Shown here: positions 1 to 8,263 of the stretch, one piece after another
Numbering within the stretch: the first letter of the stretch is position 1
Layout of the letters: each line of letters starts with the position of its first letter
DNA from: Siderastrea siderea
Lineage: Eukaryota > Cnidaria > Anthozoa > Scleractinia > Rhizangiidae
NCBI GenBank assembly: GCA_964030785.1
Contig: OZ034966.1
Coordinates: 1,248,501-1,312,500, forward strand
Direction of reading: 5' to 3'
Length of the DNA stretch: 64,000 nucleotides
The notes under the pieces: model-generated
Told to the model about the DNA's origin: nothing
What the model saw: only the letters and a program-made list of their open reading frames with translations
Databases searched by the model: none
Program-made: the position numbers and the translations under genes

Positions 1-372
1 TCACGTTAAATCACCTTTTAACACTTAAAAAATACATGAAACCTTTAAAAATGTAAAACATAGGCTAACAAAGTATGCAGTTATCGTTTGAATTACTTCA
101 CTGTCGCAGATTTTTCACATAAACGTTTTGCAGCTATTGAAGTCATTCCTTCCCCACCCCTCCCCTGATAAATTTTAAGGTGAGTCAGGTATGTATTATT
201 TAATTTCCAGCAGAAGCTTATTTCAAGCTATTCGAATAGATTTATTTGGCTTTTCGGTGTCGTTTTCAATCATTCAGAATCTAAAATAAATTTATAGGCC
301 ATAAAAGCAGGCTGAAATGAGAGAATTGAAGTCGAGAGGTTGCGTTACTGTGCGTGACACAGAAGCGACTTT
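1..372. mobile_element. Left arm of foldback element C (5' end outside window)
   Basis: This stretch is the inverted repeat of about 54127-54504; shared landmarks are the gttaaatcacc block at 5-15 and the block around 330-372 that ends in gcgacttt. Similarity runs to base 1, so the true terminus lies to the left of the window. It continues, after removal of Polinton B, at 51241. No gene is seen here. A short reading frame that crosses 317-562 only reads through the hairpin of Polinton B. Confidence 0.8.
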
Positions 373-725
373 AGTAGTAAATGGTGAAGTAAACAAATAC
401 CACCTGATTGTCAGAGATTTATTTCCCAATTTTAAAGCTCCCACTATAACAAAAATAAGCTCCCTTTGCTCGCTTATTTTTGTTATAGTGGGAGCTTTAA
501 AATTGGGAAATAAACCTCTGACAATCAGGAAGTATTTGTTTACTTCACCATTTACTACTTAACCGCCCAACATAAAAACATTTTTAATTAAAGGTTTACA
601 AATCAATGTTATACCCGAGTTGAAATGACTGCACAAAACATAAACCTTGAAGAGCTATTGAAAGAGCTTGGTCCAGAAACGTTACAAGCTTTAGAGCAAT
701 TACTTGCAGAGGACGCTCCTGCTGT
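373..725 (+). repeat. Left terminal inverted repeat of Polinton B, with terminal hairpin
   Basis: Bases 373-559 form an almost perfect 187-bp palindrome: arms of about 88 bp around an 11-bp centre near 461-471, starting AGTAGTAAATGG and ending in its complement. The repeat continues to 725 and includes the first 34 codons of the gene at 625. The same 187-bp hairpin sits at 51049-51235 with few differences. Confidence 0.92.
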
Positions 726-1014
726 GCTAAAAACAGCTGAATGGAAAGAGGTACACAATGAGTTATTAAAACAACCTTTTTGCCATAAAAAACAGCGACT
801 TGTGCGTATTATAATGTGCTTAGATTATGATGATAACTGTCGCTGGGAAGGGCTTTGTTATCCCTGTCTTAAGCAAGGAATCAATCATGAACTTTTTTAC
901 ACTTCTCCGATTGAGAATATACCTTTAGTAAAGATTTGCTCTGATACTTACGACTGGCACAGCGCATATAACGATTTTATGGAAATTTTTAGCCACGGTG
1001 TGTTTATTCCATGA
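625..1014 (+). CDS. Cysteine-rich protein of unknown function, copy 1
   Basis: The predicted protein has 129 aa and I do not recognise it. It shares with the gene just downstream the order: helical N-terminus, then a VHNELLxQPFC block near residues 50-60, then a VxIIxC block, then a CYPC pair with further cysteines, suggesting metal binding. Its first 34 codons lie inside the Polinton B terminal repeat, so a truncated duplicate exists at 50857-50973. It is transcribed inward from the left end of B. Unlike most genes of B the frame is open, so it may be real, but no function can be given. Confidence 0.6.
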   Translation: MTAQNINLEELLKELGPETLQALEQLLAEDAPAVLKTAEWKEVHNELLKQPFCHKKQRLVRIIMCLDYDDNCRWEGLCYPCLKQGINHELFYTSPIENIPLVKICSDTYDWHSAYNDFMEIFSHGVFIP

Positions 1015-1099
1015 AGAGTACCAACCACCAATTAAAAAAAAACATAACCGAATATGAATGATTTTTTTTTTAATCTGATTAGATATTTGTGAGTCAAAT

Positions 1100-1459
1100 T
1101 TGATGGCAACCGGATTCAACACCTGTCAGATTACGGAAGCAATCCAAAACCTACCACCAGAGTTACGTGAGATAATTTATAAACATTACCTCGCCATAAA
1201 ACTAAAAGAGCGAGAGGCTTTGGGTTGGAACCTAGTTCACAACGAGCTTTTAATACAACCTTTCTGTCCTGAAATGGAGCGGCTTGTGCATATTATAGTG
1301 TGTATAGCTTATATGCATTGTTGTTGTGGAGGGTGTTGTTACCCTTGTTATAAACAAGAAGAAATCTTACACGAAATAATCATTTCTGTCCCCGATATAA
1401 TTGATTTAACCTTAATTAAGTTTTGTACTGATATATGGGAAGAGGATCACAGTCCTTAA
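1100..1459 (+). CDS. Cysteine-rich protein of unknown function, copy 2
   Basis: The 119-aa protein is a diverged tandem paralogue of the gene at 625-1014. It has LPPELREIIYKHY in the N-terminal half, VHNELLIQPFC in the middle and a cysteine cluster (CCCGGCCYPC) after residue 70. The spacing of the shared cysteines suggests a small zinc-binding fold. The first in-frame start at 1100 is followed by a second ATG one codon later, and I cannot choose between them. Head-to-tail duplication at the end of a Polinton suggests a fast-evolving host-interaction gene, but that is only inference. Confidence 0.6.
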   Translation: MMATGFNTCQITEAIQNLPPELREIIYKHYLAIKLKEREALGWNLVHNELLIQPFCPEMERLVHIIVCIAYMHCCCGGCCYPCYKQEEILHEIIISVPDIIDLTLIKFCTDIWEEDHSP

Positions 1460-1687
1460 GTTGTGTTTATGGCGCGTGACTTCGCGGTTCGGTGAAAACC
1501 CGCAGGCAATGACGTAATTTATATTATTGTACAAACATTGAAGGGAAACCCCCTAACAACTCAAGCTTGAAAAAATACAGTGAAACTTCTTAAATCACTC
1601 ACCCTGAAAAACAACTCTTGGTCTTAAAAATTTTTAACACTCAGGAATGCAGACGCTATTGTTAACTATATTGGTGGTCTCTGTTGC

Positions 1688-2089
1688 TTACATTAATTCA
1701 TAATCAAAATATTCATTACCGTCAGCAGACGTTTTGAGACCTATTTTATAAACAAATTGATAAGATTCATCTTCAAGATCTTCAGCAAGACGTTTAGGAG
1801 CCCATACAAGAAACTCATCTCCATTTTTTGTTTGTAAAGTTAAAATAGCTGAAAGCCCATATTTACTATCTCGGTGTTTGACATTTTTTATTTTATATAC
1901 TTCGTCTGAAATATTTCTCCATTTTAAGATTTCTTTTCTTATAAAACTTTCTTTATTTGGCCATTCTTCTGTGATTTCTTGTTGGTCAATTAGCAAGTCT
2001 TGAAAGGGTACTTGTTGACCATTTAATAATAATACCTTCTTTGTTGGCAAGTCTTGTGAGATTGTTGGTTGATCTGTGCAGACATCCAT
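1688..2089 (-). CDS. Small conserved Polinton protein, possible OB-fold DNA-binding protein
   Basis: The predicted protein has about 133 aa from the ATG at 2089. The open frame extends upstream to 2209, but that extension enters an inverted repeat (2157-2287), so I take the internal ATG. The C-terminal 85 residues have alternating beta-type stretches, with HRDSKYGLSAILTLQ, then EFLVWAPKRLAEDL and a final EYFDYELM. A KYG-x-LTL-x-VWAPxRLA pattern resembles small OB-fold single-strand DNA-binding proteins of large DNA viruses. That is a weak, pattern-based suggestion. Genes in the rest of the left part of B lie on the same strand. Confidence 0.5.
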   Translation of the reverse strand: MDVCTDQPTISQDLPTKKVLLLNGQQVPFQDLLIDQQEITEEWPNKESFIRKEILKWRNISDEVYKIKNVKHRDSKYGLSAILTLQTKNGDEFLVWAPKRLAEDLEDESYQFVYKIGLKTSADGNEYFDYELM

Positions 2090-2156
2090 GTTAAGAGATG
2101 TATTGAAGATACATTTGTTTAATAGGGGTGTTCTTTTTTCTGTGAAGCGGAACGCG

Positions 2157-2287
2157 CATACCGAAAGGTGCCGGCATTCCGAAGGGTGCCAAAAAAAAAG
2201 TTCAGACAAAAAATAGCACCTTTTGGAATTTAACAGCGCCTAAAAAAATTTCCGACACCCTTCGGAATTACGGCACCTTTCGGTATG
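2157..2287. repeat. Short inverted-repeat insertion (hairpin)
   Basis: Bases of about 2157-2190 (taccgaaaggtgccgg...) are mirrored at about 2256-2287. Arms are about 32 bp with a few mismatches and a 65-bp spacer that contains a further related half-site (gcaccttttggaa near 2215-2230). It lies between two minus-strand reading frames and cuts off both. Confidence 0.7.
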
Positions 2288-2485
2288 TTCCCCACTCACG
2301 CGTGCTATCACGCTTTGTCTCACGTGTTTTTGATTTTTAGTTTGAACTTGACACTGGATTAAGTAATATCGCGCGCGTAGAGCTTCAGTTCTCTGACTAC
2401 TATCAACCCTCTGAATTCCAAAAACAAAGCGAGATGCTTTTTTGTTGGCGGCAGCGCTGCCGCTCTTGCTGTTGCTGCTTATCAT
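2288..2485 (-). pseudogene. Truncated basic protein of unknown function
   Basis: An ATG at 2485 opens about 66 codons of a basic, Ser/Ala/Lys/Arg-rich protein (SAAANKKASRFVFGIQR near residues 10-26) before the frame runs into the inverted repeat at 2287 and stops at 2240. I do not recognise it. It may be a small gene whose 3' part was cut off by the hairpin, or the 5' part of the gene now starting at 2089. Low confidence that it is expressed. Confidence 0.3.
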
Positions 2486-2589
2486 TTTATTTGCTTTGTT
2501 TGTGCGATTTGATAAAAAAAATTAACTTTGTTGTTCCTCTGCGGAAAGCCACGGCTTATTTTTTTTCGCCTTTTTTCTTGCTTATTCAT

Positions 2590-2916
2590 TCAAATTTTTT
2601 TCATCCAGTTTTTCAGATCAAGAATTTTTTCAACATTTTCCTTGAATTCTTGCTCGTATCTTGCTCTGAACACTATTTCGTCAAAACACATTTCTTCCAG
2701 ATTTGTGTAAAAATTTTCGACGCCAATCTCCGCGTATTCTTCAATAATTTTACTTATCTCTTGTATATCCTCTCCATCGAATACTTGTTTTGTGTACTCT
2801 TCCAGCTTTTCTTTGAATAACACGCAGAAGACTTCTATTCCTTCATCTATTACTTCGTACTTTTCTTGCAGTTTTTTGAGGAAACAATCCACGAAGTAGA
2901 AGCAACGCAAGTCCAT
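2590..2916 (-). CDS. Acidic helical protein of unknown function
   Basis: This 108-aa reading frame is rich in Glu, Lys, Phe and Ile with heptad-like spacing (for example EISKIIEEYAEIGVENF), predicting alpha-helices or a coiled coil. No family is recognised. Nearby genes of B on the same strand give the only support that it is real. Confidence 0.4.
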   Translation of the reverse strand: MDLRCFYFVDCFLKKLQEKYEVIDEGIEVFCVLFKEKLEEYTKQVFDGEDIQEISKIIEEYAEIGVENFYTNLEEMCFDEIVFRARYEQEFKENVEKILDLKNWMKKI

Positions 2917-3064
2917 TATTCTTTTATTTTTTTCTGTCTAACAGTCTGTTTCTTACGGCTATTTCAATCAACAAAACTCGGCATACAAATTTTTTATTTT
3001 TTCAAAACTTTTAATTTTATTATGACTCTGTTGGTGAAGTTGTCTACTAAGAGATGAAAATCGT

Positions 3065-3265
3065 ATTACGGAACCACATCATAGCCTGAAATTGGGTAGC
3101 CGTCTTCATCACGAGTTGATAATTTTATTTTTTCGAAGAACATTCACGATTTGGCGACATTATTTTTGAAACACACTCACGAGTAATGTAGCGTATTTCT
3201 CTAATATCAGGAGGAGTGAGAAGTTCAAGAAACCAATGACAAATAATTGCAAACAGTGCAATCAT
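3065..3265 (-). pseudogene. Small membrane-like gene with a frameshift
   Basis: An ATG at 3265 opens a hydrophobic N-terminus (MIALFAIICHWFLELL) followed by a polar region. The frame is interrupted in a run of six A near 3135-3142; the next frame carries a further 22 codons ending DGYPISGYDVVP at a stop at 3065. The coding look across the break suggests one gene of about 66 codons broken by one base. No known family. Confidence 0.35.
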
Positions 3266-3295
3266 TTTTTTTGCGTATATAATTATTTTAAAAAT

Positions 3296-3781
3296 CTACA
3301 ATTGAGCGAATTTTTTATCGTACTTTCTTTGAACAGAAAGCGGAATCTCCATACAATAATCAGTGATGATATTATCTTTCATTTTCAAGCTATCACGAAA
3401 GACCTTTTCGTCGAAAACTTCGCCTCGGAGGTAAAAGCGAATCTCGTCAAGGATTTTCTGGTATTCGATACGGGCAAAATTTGCTCGTTCCATTTTTTTA
3501 TCGAATTTTTTAAGGCTTGCCACTGTTTTCAAAATAAGGCCAACACCAGTTAAAGTTGCCATGACAGCAGGGTTCAGTGTTATTCCTCCAGCAACTGCGG
3601 CACGTATAATTAACTTGCCAGCTGAAAGATTACAAACAAAATTTTTTCTTCGAAAACCACGGTGCAACTTTTCATATCCATAATGTTTCTTGTGGTAAAA
3701 AGCGTATAAATCTTTCAGAAGTTTAACCTTCTCTTTGGAAAGTGTTTGGTCGATATGGTTGAATTCGAAAATGTCCCGCAT
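3296..3781 (-). CDS. Membrane protein downstream of the fibre gene (B copy)
   Basis: The 161-aa protein is homologous to the A-element gene at 4990-5481: both share LKxLYxFYHKK near residues 25-35, a GGxTLNP hydrophobic hairpin in the middle, and a KILxDxRxxxRG block near the end. The central segment (about residues 55-90) is hydrophobic enough for one or two membrane passes. In both Polintons it lies right after the fibre gene on the same strand, so a role tied to the fibre, the inner membrane or cell lysis is possible but not shown. The start is preceded by TATATAGCACAATG, the typical B-element promoter-start arrangement. Confidence 0.65.
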   Translation of the reverse strand: MRDIFEFNHIDQTLSKEKVKLLKDLYAFYHKKHYGYEKLHRGFRRKNFVCNLSAGKLIIRAAVAGGITLNPAVMATLTGVGLILKTVASLKKFDKKMERANFARIEYQKILDEIRFYLRGEVFDEKVFRDSLKMKDNIITDYCMEIPLSVQRKYDKKFAQL

Positions 3782-3807
3782 TGTGCTATATAATAAATGT
3801 AAAAATT

Positions 3808-4134
3808 TTATGGTGTAATATATTCAAGTAACATTATTATTTTTTCATTTTTCGAATCAGAATTTAGTTCAATATAGAATGAACAACAATGTTCCAATAC
3901 ATGATTAATATTAATTGTTTGATTTTTTGTTGTTTCGGTTGAATTAAAAATTTCAACCGAATGAACAATTGCTCCTACTATAAAGGGACTTTTAAATTCC
4001 ATATATATTTTAAGGGAAATAGGTGTATATTGTCTTTTGGTTTTTTCATACATTAATTTTATTTTTAATATCTTATCATTCGGATTCATTATAATTTCTT
4101 CACAACCATTTAATAAAAATCTGCGACTATTTGT
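3808..4134 (-). pseudogene. Fibre gene of Polinton B, 3' part (tip domain), cut off by Polinton A
   Basis: These codons encode the C-terminal tip of the B fibre (RRFLLNGCEEI... to IMLLEYITP), which aligns with residues about 497-597 of the A fibre (5716-6020). The open frame begins in the Polinton A repeat, so the extra N-terminal residues are not genuine. Its 5' part is at 21271-22755. The two halves share the ATTTGT target duplication and have the same reading phase, so the gene was intact when A inserted. Tip identity to A is only about 40-45 percent, far below the shaft. Confidence 0.88.
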
Positions 4135-4331
4135 AGTAGTTATATAGTTGGGGGTACGAGAGCATTTTTGAAAATGCGCTCTTACCAAACCCAACTATTT
4201 AACTACTTTCCATCTGATGGCAAACATTTTATGGAAATCTATATGTTTTTATTTCATGTGGAAACGAACGCATTTTCCATCGCGTGACTTCATACAACAG
4301 GAAGTCTAAAATTCTCGGAAAACAGGAAGTC
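4135..4331 (+). repeat. Left terminal inverted repeat of Polinton A, with terminal hairpin
   Basis: It matches 21075-21270 in inverted orientation at nearly every base; the main difference is at about 4258-4265. Bases 4135-4207 form a 73-bp hairpin by themselves: AGTAGTTA at the outer end pairs with TAACTACT at 4200-4207, around a short loop near gcatttttgaaaatgc. Confidence 0.93.
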
Positions 4332-4436
4332 TTAAAATTCTCAGAAAGCAGACAGTCAATTAAACCACAAAACGCCACAGCTGTGTCGTGACGTCATGTT
4401 GTAGTAACATAAAAATAATATATATAATAGTATATA

Positions 4437-5000
4437 ATGGATTGTAATAAAGGTATACATGATGAACTAATAAATTGTGGAGAACTTATCTGTCCTTTCT
4501 GTAACCAAAAATTTGAATCTTCCAATGAAAAACAGAAAGATATTTTATGCTGTGATAATCAGTATATTATTAACGACGATGGGATGTTAGCATGTCTAAG
4601 TTGTGGTATTGTTCAAGGATATAATTATGTAAAAGAATATGTTAATTTTTATGATAATATACATAGATTTATAAGAAAATCTGTTTACCATCGAAAGTAC
4701 CACATCAACAACATATTACTCGATATCGAAAAAAAATATAACATTAAAATATCATATCACAATAAGCGTAAAATTGAACGAGTTTTTGTAGAGATAGGTA
4801 AAATTATTGATCAAGTAAATAGCGATCGAAAGAGAATGATTAGCATTAATTTCATATTACGTAAGTTGTTAAATATGATGAATTTACAGTTTGATAATAT
4901 TCCAATTAGTAAATCGAAAAAAACATTAGCTTTTTACAATAAATATTGGGCTAGTATTATGTCTCTAATCGGTGATAAAATAAAATCTATTATTGGATGA
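4437..5000 (+). CDS. VLTF3-like late transcription factor (A copy)
   Basis: The 187-aa protein has an N-terminal zinc-binding part (CPFC at 19-22, CC at 38-39, CLSC at 53-56) and a helical C-terminal part with SxYHRKYHINNIL (about 82-94), a FILRKLLNMM block (about 139-148) and SKSKKTLAFYNKYWASI (about 156-172). This order is that of the poxvirus/NCLDV VLTF3 (A2L-like) late transcription factors, where a zinc ribbon is followed by R/K-H, NYxLxKL and K-W blocks. The match is by motif order, not a search. It sits just inside the left repeat of A, with TATATAATAGTATATA before the ATG. A factor of this kind would fit the shared TATATA promoters. The B counterpart is at 45765-46321. Confidence 0.65.
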   Translation: MDCNKGIHDELINCGELICPFCNQKFESSNEKQKDILCCDNQYIINDDGMLACLSCGIVQGYNYVKEYVNFYDNIHRFIRKSVYHRKYHINNILLDIEKKYNIKISYHNKRKIERVFVEIGKIIDQVNSDRKRMISINFILRKLLNMMNLQFDNIPISKSKKTLAFYNKYWASIMSLIGDKIKSIIG

Positions 5001-5481
5001 AGACCTTATTATATTTCTTTTCGAATTTGTCAGTTAATGGACACATATCAATGATTATATCATCGAGAACTTTGACATAATCAAGAGATCCTTTGTCATT
5101 ATACTCCAGTCCTCTCATAAAGGACCGCAGATCTGTTAAAACCTTTTCATATGATGTGTATGCGAATTTGCACATCTCAATCTTTCTTTTGTAATTTTTA
5201 GCCTCTGAATATGTTTTAAGCAAGAGCCCGGAACCAGATATTATTCCGAGAGGAATAGGGTTTAGCGTTACACCACCAACTACTGTCCCTGTTACTACCA
5301 ATAGAATAGATCCAATATTACATACAAGTTCTGCTTTTTTGAAATATTTAAAAGTCATTTTGAAAAGCCAATATTTTTTATGATAGAATTTGTACAATGC
5401 TTTCAACTCAGATATTTGATCTTCCGTTAATTTTTCTGAAACATGGTTCCAATTGAATATGCTTCTACGTCTTTTAGTCAT
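4990..5481 (-). CDS. Membrane protein downstream of the fibre gene (A copy)
   Basis: The 163-aa protein is homologous to the B gene at 3296-3781 (shared LKALYKFYHKK, GGVTLNP and RSFMRG blocks). The central part (about residues 52-88) is hydrophobic with Gly/Val/Leu runs and probably spans a membrane once or twice; both ends are basic. It overlaps the end of the VLTF3-like gene by 11 bp, tail to tail, and lies 3 bp downstream of another small gene. The promoter-like tataatatATG sits directly at the start. Function unknown; conserved placement behind the fibre gene is the only clue. Confidence 0.65.
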   Translation of the reverse strand: MTKRRRSIFNWNHVSEKLTEDQISELKALYKFYHKKYWLFKMTFKYFKKAELVCNIGSILLVVTGTVVGGVTLNPIPLGIISGSGLLLKTYSEAKNYKRKIEMCKFAYTSYEKVLTDLRSFMRGLEYNDKGSLDYVKVLDDIIIDMCPLTDKFEKKYNKVFIQ

Positions 5482-5484
5482 ATA

Positions 5485-5688
5485 TTATATGGTTACATTT
5501 TTCTTTTTGAATGACTCTTTAATATTGGAGTATAATGTTTTGATGTTTTTAATCAATCTTTCTATGCTTTCGAGAATTTCATTAATTAAAATAGCTGTTC
5601 TCATATATATATAAGTTAGATTATTCATCCTGTAAACGATGTCGAAACATCGGTCAGCTTTGAAGTGTTTGGTTGATATGTCCCACAT
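5485..5688 (-). CDS. Small protein of unknown function behind the fibre gene
   Basis: The 67-aa predicted protein has a helical middle (ILINEILESIERLIKNI) and a lysine-rich end. It lies 27 bp from the fibre gene and 3 bp from the next gene, all on the minus strand. TATATATCACAATG at its start matches the arrangement at the start of the B gene at 3781 and supports translation here. No homologue is visible in B. Confidence 0.5.
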   Translation of the reverse strand: MWDISTKHFKADRCFDIVYRMNNLTYIYMRTAILINEILESIERLIKNIKTLYSNIKESFKKKNVTI

Positions 5689-5715
5689 TGTGATATATAA
5701 TGAATGAAAAAATAT

Positions 5716-7509
5716 CTATGGCACTCTATATTCAATCAATAGTAAGAGTTCTTCATTTTTTACAACTGAACCCAGTTCCACTGCCAAATGACCAAAAGCC
5801 AGTATTAAATTAATACTTATTGTCTGTGTTCGAGTTGCTTTGGTTGAAGTGTAAGTGATTGATTGAGTTAAATGGTCACTGTGTTTTACTTTTAAAGAAA
5901 TAGGCGTATATCGTCTTTTGACTTTGAAATAGAGCACTGTTATAGTTAATATGTGGCTATGATTTGGAATGATTATTTTGTCACAACCATTTAATAAAAA
6001 TGTGTTCCCATTTTTTGTATTCAAAATCCCATTTATGTAATGAACGGAACCACGCAAACGATGTCCGTTTAAAGATAAATCTGTTTCCATCACCAATTTT
6101 CCATTCTCAATTACAAAAGCGGTGTCATAGACACTTGGGTCAACGTTTGAAATTGTTTCTTTTACACCATAAACAATAAGATGTCCAATTGTTAAAAGTG
6201 ATGGAAAAGTAACTGTACCGTGTAGATCGAAATAAATAAATTGTGGAGGTGAGCTACCCCATCGGTGAAAATTGATAACTGTTTTCGTGTACTTCTCGAA
6301 TGTTTTTGTTGCATAATTAGAAATTGAAATCGTAGTGCCTTGCACTGCCACACTCAACTCATTCATTTCCGGCGGAAACCATTCAACGACTAAAGTATAG
6401 TATCCAACAGGAAGTTTATAAAGGTTAAAACCGAGGCGTGACTGGTACTGGTTGGGTGAGCTTTTTTCAAACAAGAGTTTAAGTTGGTAAGCTTTTTTAT
6501 TAATTTGATGTGGAGAATTGGGAAAATCAACAATACCCAAAACCTCGATATTGTTTTCACTCGAAGATTCATCAGTGTCTTCCATCAAGTATCTGAAGGC
6601 GTCTCGTTTTTGACCCGAATTAGTAATCTGAGATTCATGAATTTTTTGAGTGACAAGATTTCTCAAAGTTGTTATTTCATTTTCCACAAAATTAACATTA
6701 ACTGCGGATTTTGAGTCTCTGTAATCGGTTTGTAAGTTAATAATTTTATTGTTATTTAAATTCAAGTCTCCAGACATACTTGTTGTGCCATCAAGTTTAA
6801 GATATTCTTTTTGTGTCTCACTAAGTCTTTTGTTAACAAACTCTACACTTGTGGCGTCTTTTTGGTTTGATGGAAATTTAAGATTAGTAATTGATTTATT
6901 TGTCATATCAATATCAACATTTTTATCCAATTTTTTCACAAGCTGATTATCGACATATTTTTTATTTGTTGCTTGATCTGCCTGTAATTGATCTTTTACA
7001 TTGAAAATTGTATTATTATTCATATCAATATTTGCTTCCATTTTTCCGCCTTCCTTTTTTGAAAGAAAGATATTTCTCGTGTCCTGATAGTTTATTACCT
7101 TTGTCAGATCACCGTGGACAGGATAAGGGTTGCTTTTTAATCGCAAGATACTGTACTTATTTTGCATGTCAATATCAGCAGAACCGCTGACACTACCTTG
7201 AGACCCAGGATCACCTTTATCACCTTTGTCACCTTTGTCGCCTTTTAGGCCCTGGGGTCCTTGTGGCTCTTTATCACCCTTTGCACCCTTTGGCCCAGTA
7301 GGACCAATGTCTCCTTTATCACCTTTGGTTCCTTTGGTTCCTGTATCACCTTTTGCACCCTGTGGACCTGGAGGACCAATGTCTCCTTTATCTCCTTTTG
7401 CACCCCTTGCCCCAGGAAGACCCTGTGGACCTGGGGGACCTGGAACACCTGATGAACTTGTATCTGATAACGTTGAACTGTGTTCATTAAAAATTCCCAT
7501 ATCTATCAT
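5716..7509 (-). CDS. Collagen-like fibre (spike) protein of Polinton A
   Basis: The 597-aa protein has a collagen-like Gly-X-Y shaft at about residues 23-103 (GPPGPQG..., KGDKGDIG...) and then four or so repeats of a DMxNNxIxNL...[12 protein letters not shown] type, characteristic of phage and adenovirus-style trimeric tail fibres. A beta-rich region follows, then a C-terminal tip of about 100 residues (from NTFLLNGC). A trimeric receptor-binding fibre is the likely role. It starts 20 bp after the ATPase stop on the same strand; two ATGs (7509, 7500) are possible. The shaft is nearly identical at DNA level to the B fibre (21271-22755), but the tip is not. A single GDKEPQGP interruption breaks the Gly-X-Y register near residue 82. 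Confidence 0.85.
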   Translation of the reverse strand: MIDMGIFNEHSSTLSDTSSSGVPGPPGPQGLPGARGAKGDKGDIGPPGPQGAKGDTGTKGTKGDKGDIGPTGPKGAKGDKEPQGPQGLKGDKGDKGDKGDPGSQGSVSGSADIDMQNKYSILRLKSNPYPVHGDLTKVINYQDTRNIFLSKKEGGKMEANIDMNNNTIFNVKDQLQADQATNKKYVDNQLVKKLDKNVDIDMTNKSITNLKFPSNQKDATSVEFVNKRLSETQKEYLKLDGTTSMSGDLNLNNNKIINLQTDYRDSKSAVNVNFVENEITTLRNLVTQKIHESQITNSGQKRDAFRYLMEDTDESSSENNIEVLGIVDFPNSPHQINKKAYQLKLLFEKSSPNQYQSRLGFNLYKLPVGYYTLVVEWFPPEMNELSVAVQGTTISISNYATKTFEKYTKTVINFHRWGSSPPQFIYFDLHGTVTFPSLLTIGHLIVYGVKETISNVDPSVYDTAFVIENGKLVMETDLSLNGHRLRGSVHYINGILNTKNGNTFLLNGCDKIIIPNHSHILTITVLYFKVKRRYTPISLKVKHSDHLTQSITYTSTKATRTQTISINLILAFGHLAVELGSVVKNEELLLLIEYRVP

Positions 7510-7528
7510 TAGTTTATATTATCATCAG

Positions 7529-8170
7529 TTATTGTATCTTTCCATAAAAGTTTCTCTTTATCAGCTTCTTTGGTTTGTCTACATACAGGAATGAATATGG
7601 TTTTTTGGTTGCTTTGATGTATTGATCCTTATCAACACCAAGTTCTGATGAAATCATATTTCTCTCTCTTGTAGAAGGAAATTCATACACAGAAAAATGA
7701 CTGCAATTTAACCTTATATCCTTTGGTGTTCCATAGAAAGATTGACTCAGATAAATAACCGAACAATTTTTATGCCTACCTCTTATGAAATAATCGATAA
7801 GGGGTTTCTGGTTTTTATCACATACAAAATCGTCAAAAATAACTATCTTTTGTGCTTCATTTTCCATATCTTCAACTGGTACAATCTCGTTATTACTACA
7901 TACGAGTACATCATAACCAACCGATTGACTGATTTCATTGAATATCTTTATCATATTCTGGTATTTTTCTTGTTCCAAGTTTTTGGCATAAAGGTGGATC
8001 TGATCGAAATGGACTAATGGCTTCGTTAACATATGATAAAGCAGGTTGGTTTTTCCACTTCCGCTTCCTCCGCATATCAGCATTCGGAATGTGTCATGTG
8101 GCATATATTGATACAATTGTTTGTAACTGTTCGTTTTATCAACGTTTAGGTCGTAATTTGGTATTTCCAT
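7529..8170 (-). CDS. FtsK/HerA-type genome packaging ATPase (A copy)
   Basis: The 213-aa protein has a Walker A motif GGSGSGKT at residues 34-41 and a Walker B IVIFDDF at about 108-114. These are followed by RGRHKNCSVIYLSQS, the conserved sensor region of A32-like packaging ATPases. Length and motifs match Polinton, adintovirus and virophage packaging ATPases, which drive DNA into the capsid. It shares a divergent promoter region with the coiled-coil gene at 8264. The B copy (22755-23387) is about half identical. No break is visible. Confidence 0.92.
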   Translation of the reverse strand: MEIPNYDLNVDKTNSYKQLYQYMPHDTFRMLICGGSGSGKTNLLYHMLTKPLVHFDQIHLYAKNLEQEKYQNMIKIFNEISQSVGYDVLVCSNNEIVPVEDMENEAQKIVIFDDFVCDKNQKPLIDYFIRGRHKNCSVIYLSQSFYGTPKDIRLNCSHFSVYEFPSTRERNMISSELGVDKDQYIKATKKPYSFLYVDKPKKLIKRNFYGKIQ

Positions 8171-8263
8171 ATATCAATATATTAGATAACTTGAGAGATA
8201 AGTTGAGATAAGTTGAGATAAGTTGAGATAAGTTGAGATAACTTTATCTAAGCAATATATATT
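8167..8263. promoter_or_regulatory. Divergent promoter with decamer repeats
   Basis: Between the ATPase (minus) and the coiled-coil gene (plus) lie about five tandem copies of gttgagataa (8187-8241). On the minus side is ATTAGATAA plus TATATCAATATA just before the ATPase ATG. On the plus side is TTATCTAA then TATATATT ending two bases before the ATG at 8264. The minus-side block is identical over 22 bases with the block before the ATG at 10180. Confidence 0.75.

Noticed and set aside
317..562. 81-codon open frame at the left end, and its twin at 51046-51267
   Set aside because: Both frames read through the terminal palindrome of Polinton B; the codons are an effect of the hairpin.
7226..7594. 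Proline/serine-rich frames opposite the collagen shafts (also 22509-22806)
   Set aside because: Gly-X-Y repeats give open frames on the other strand and in shifted frames; the fibre reading is supported by homology between A and B.
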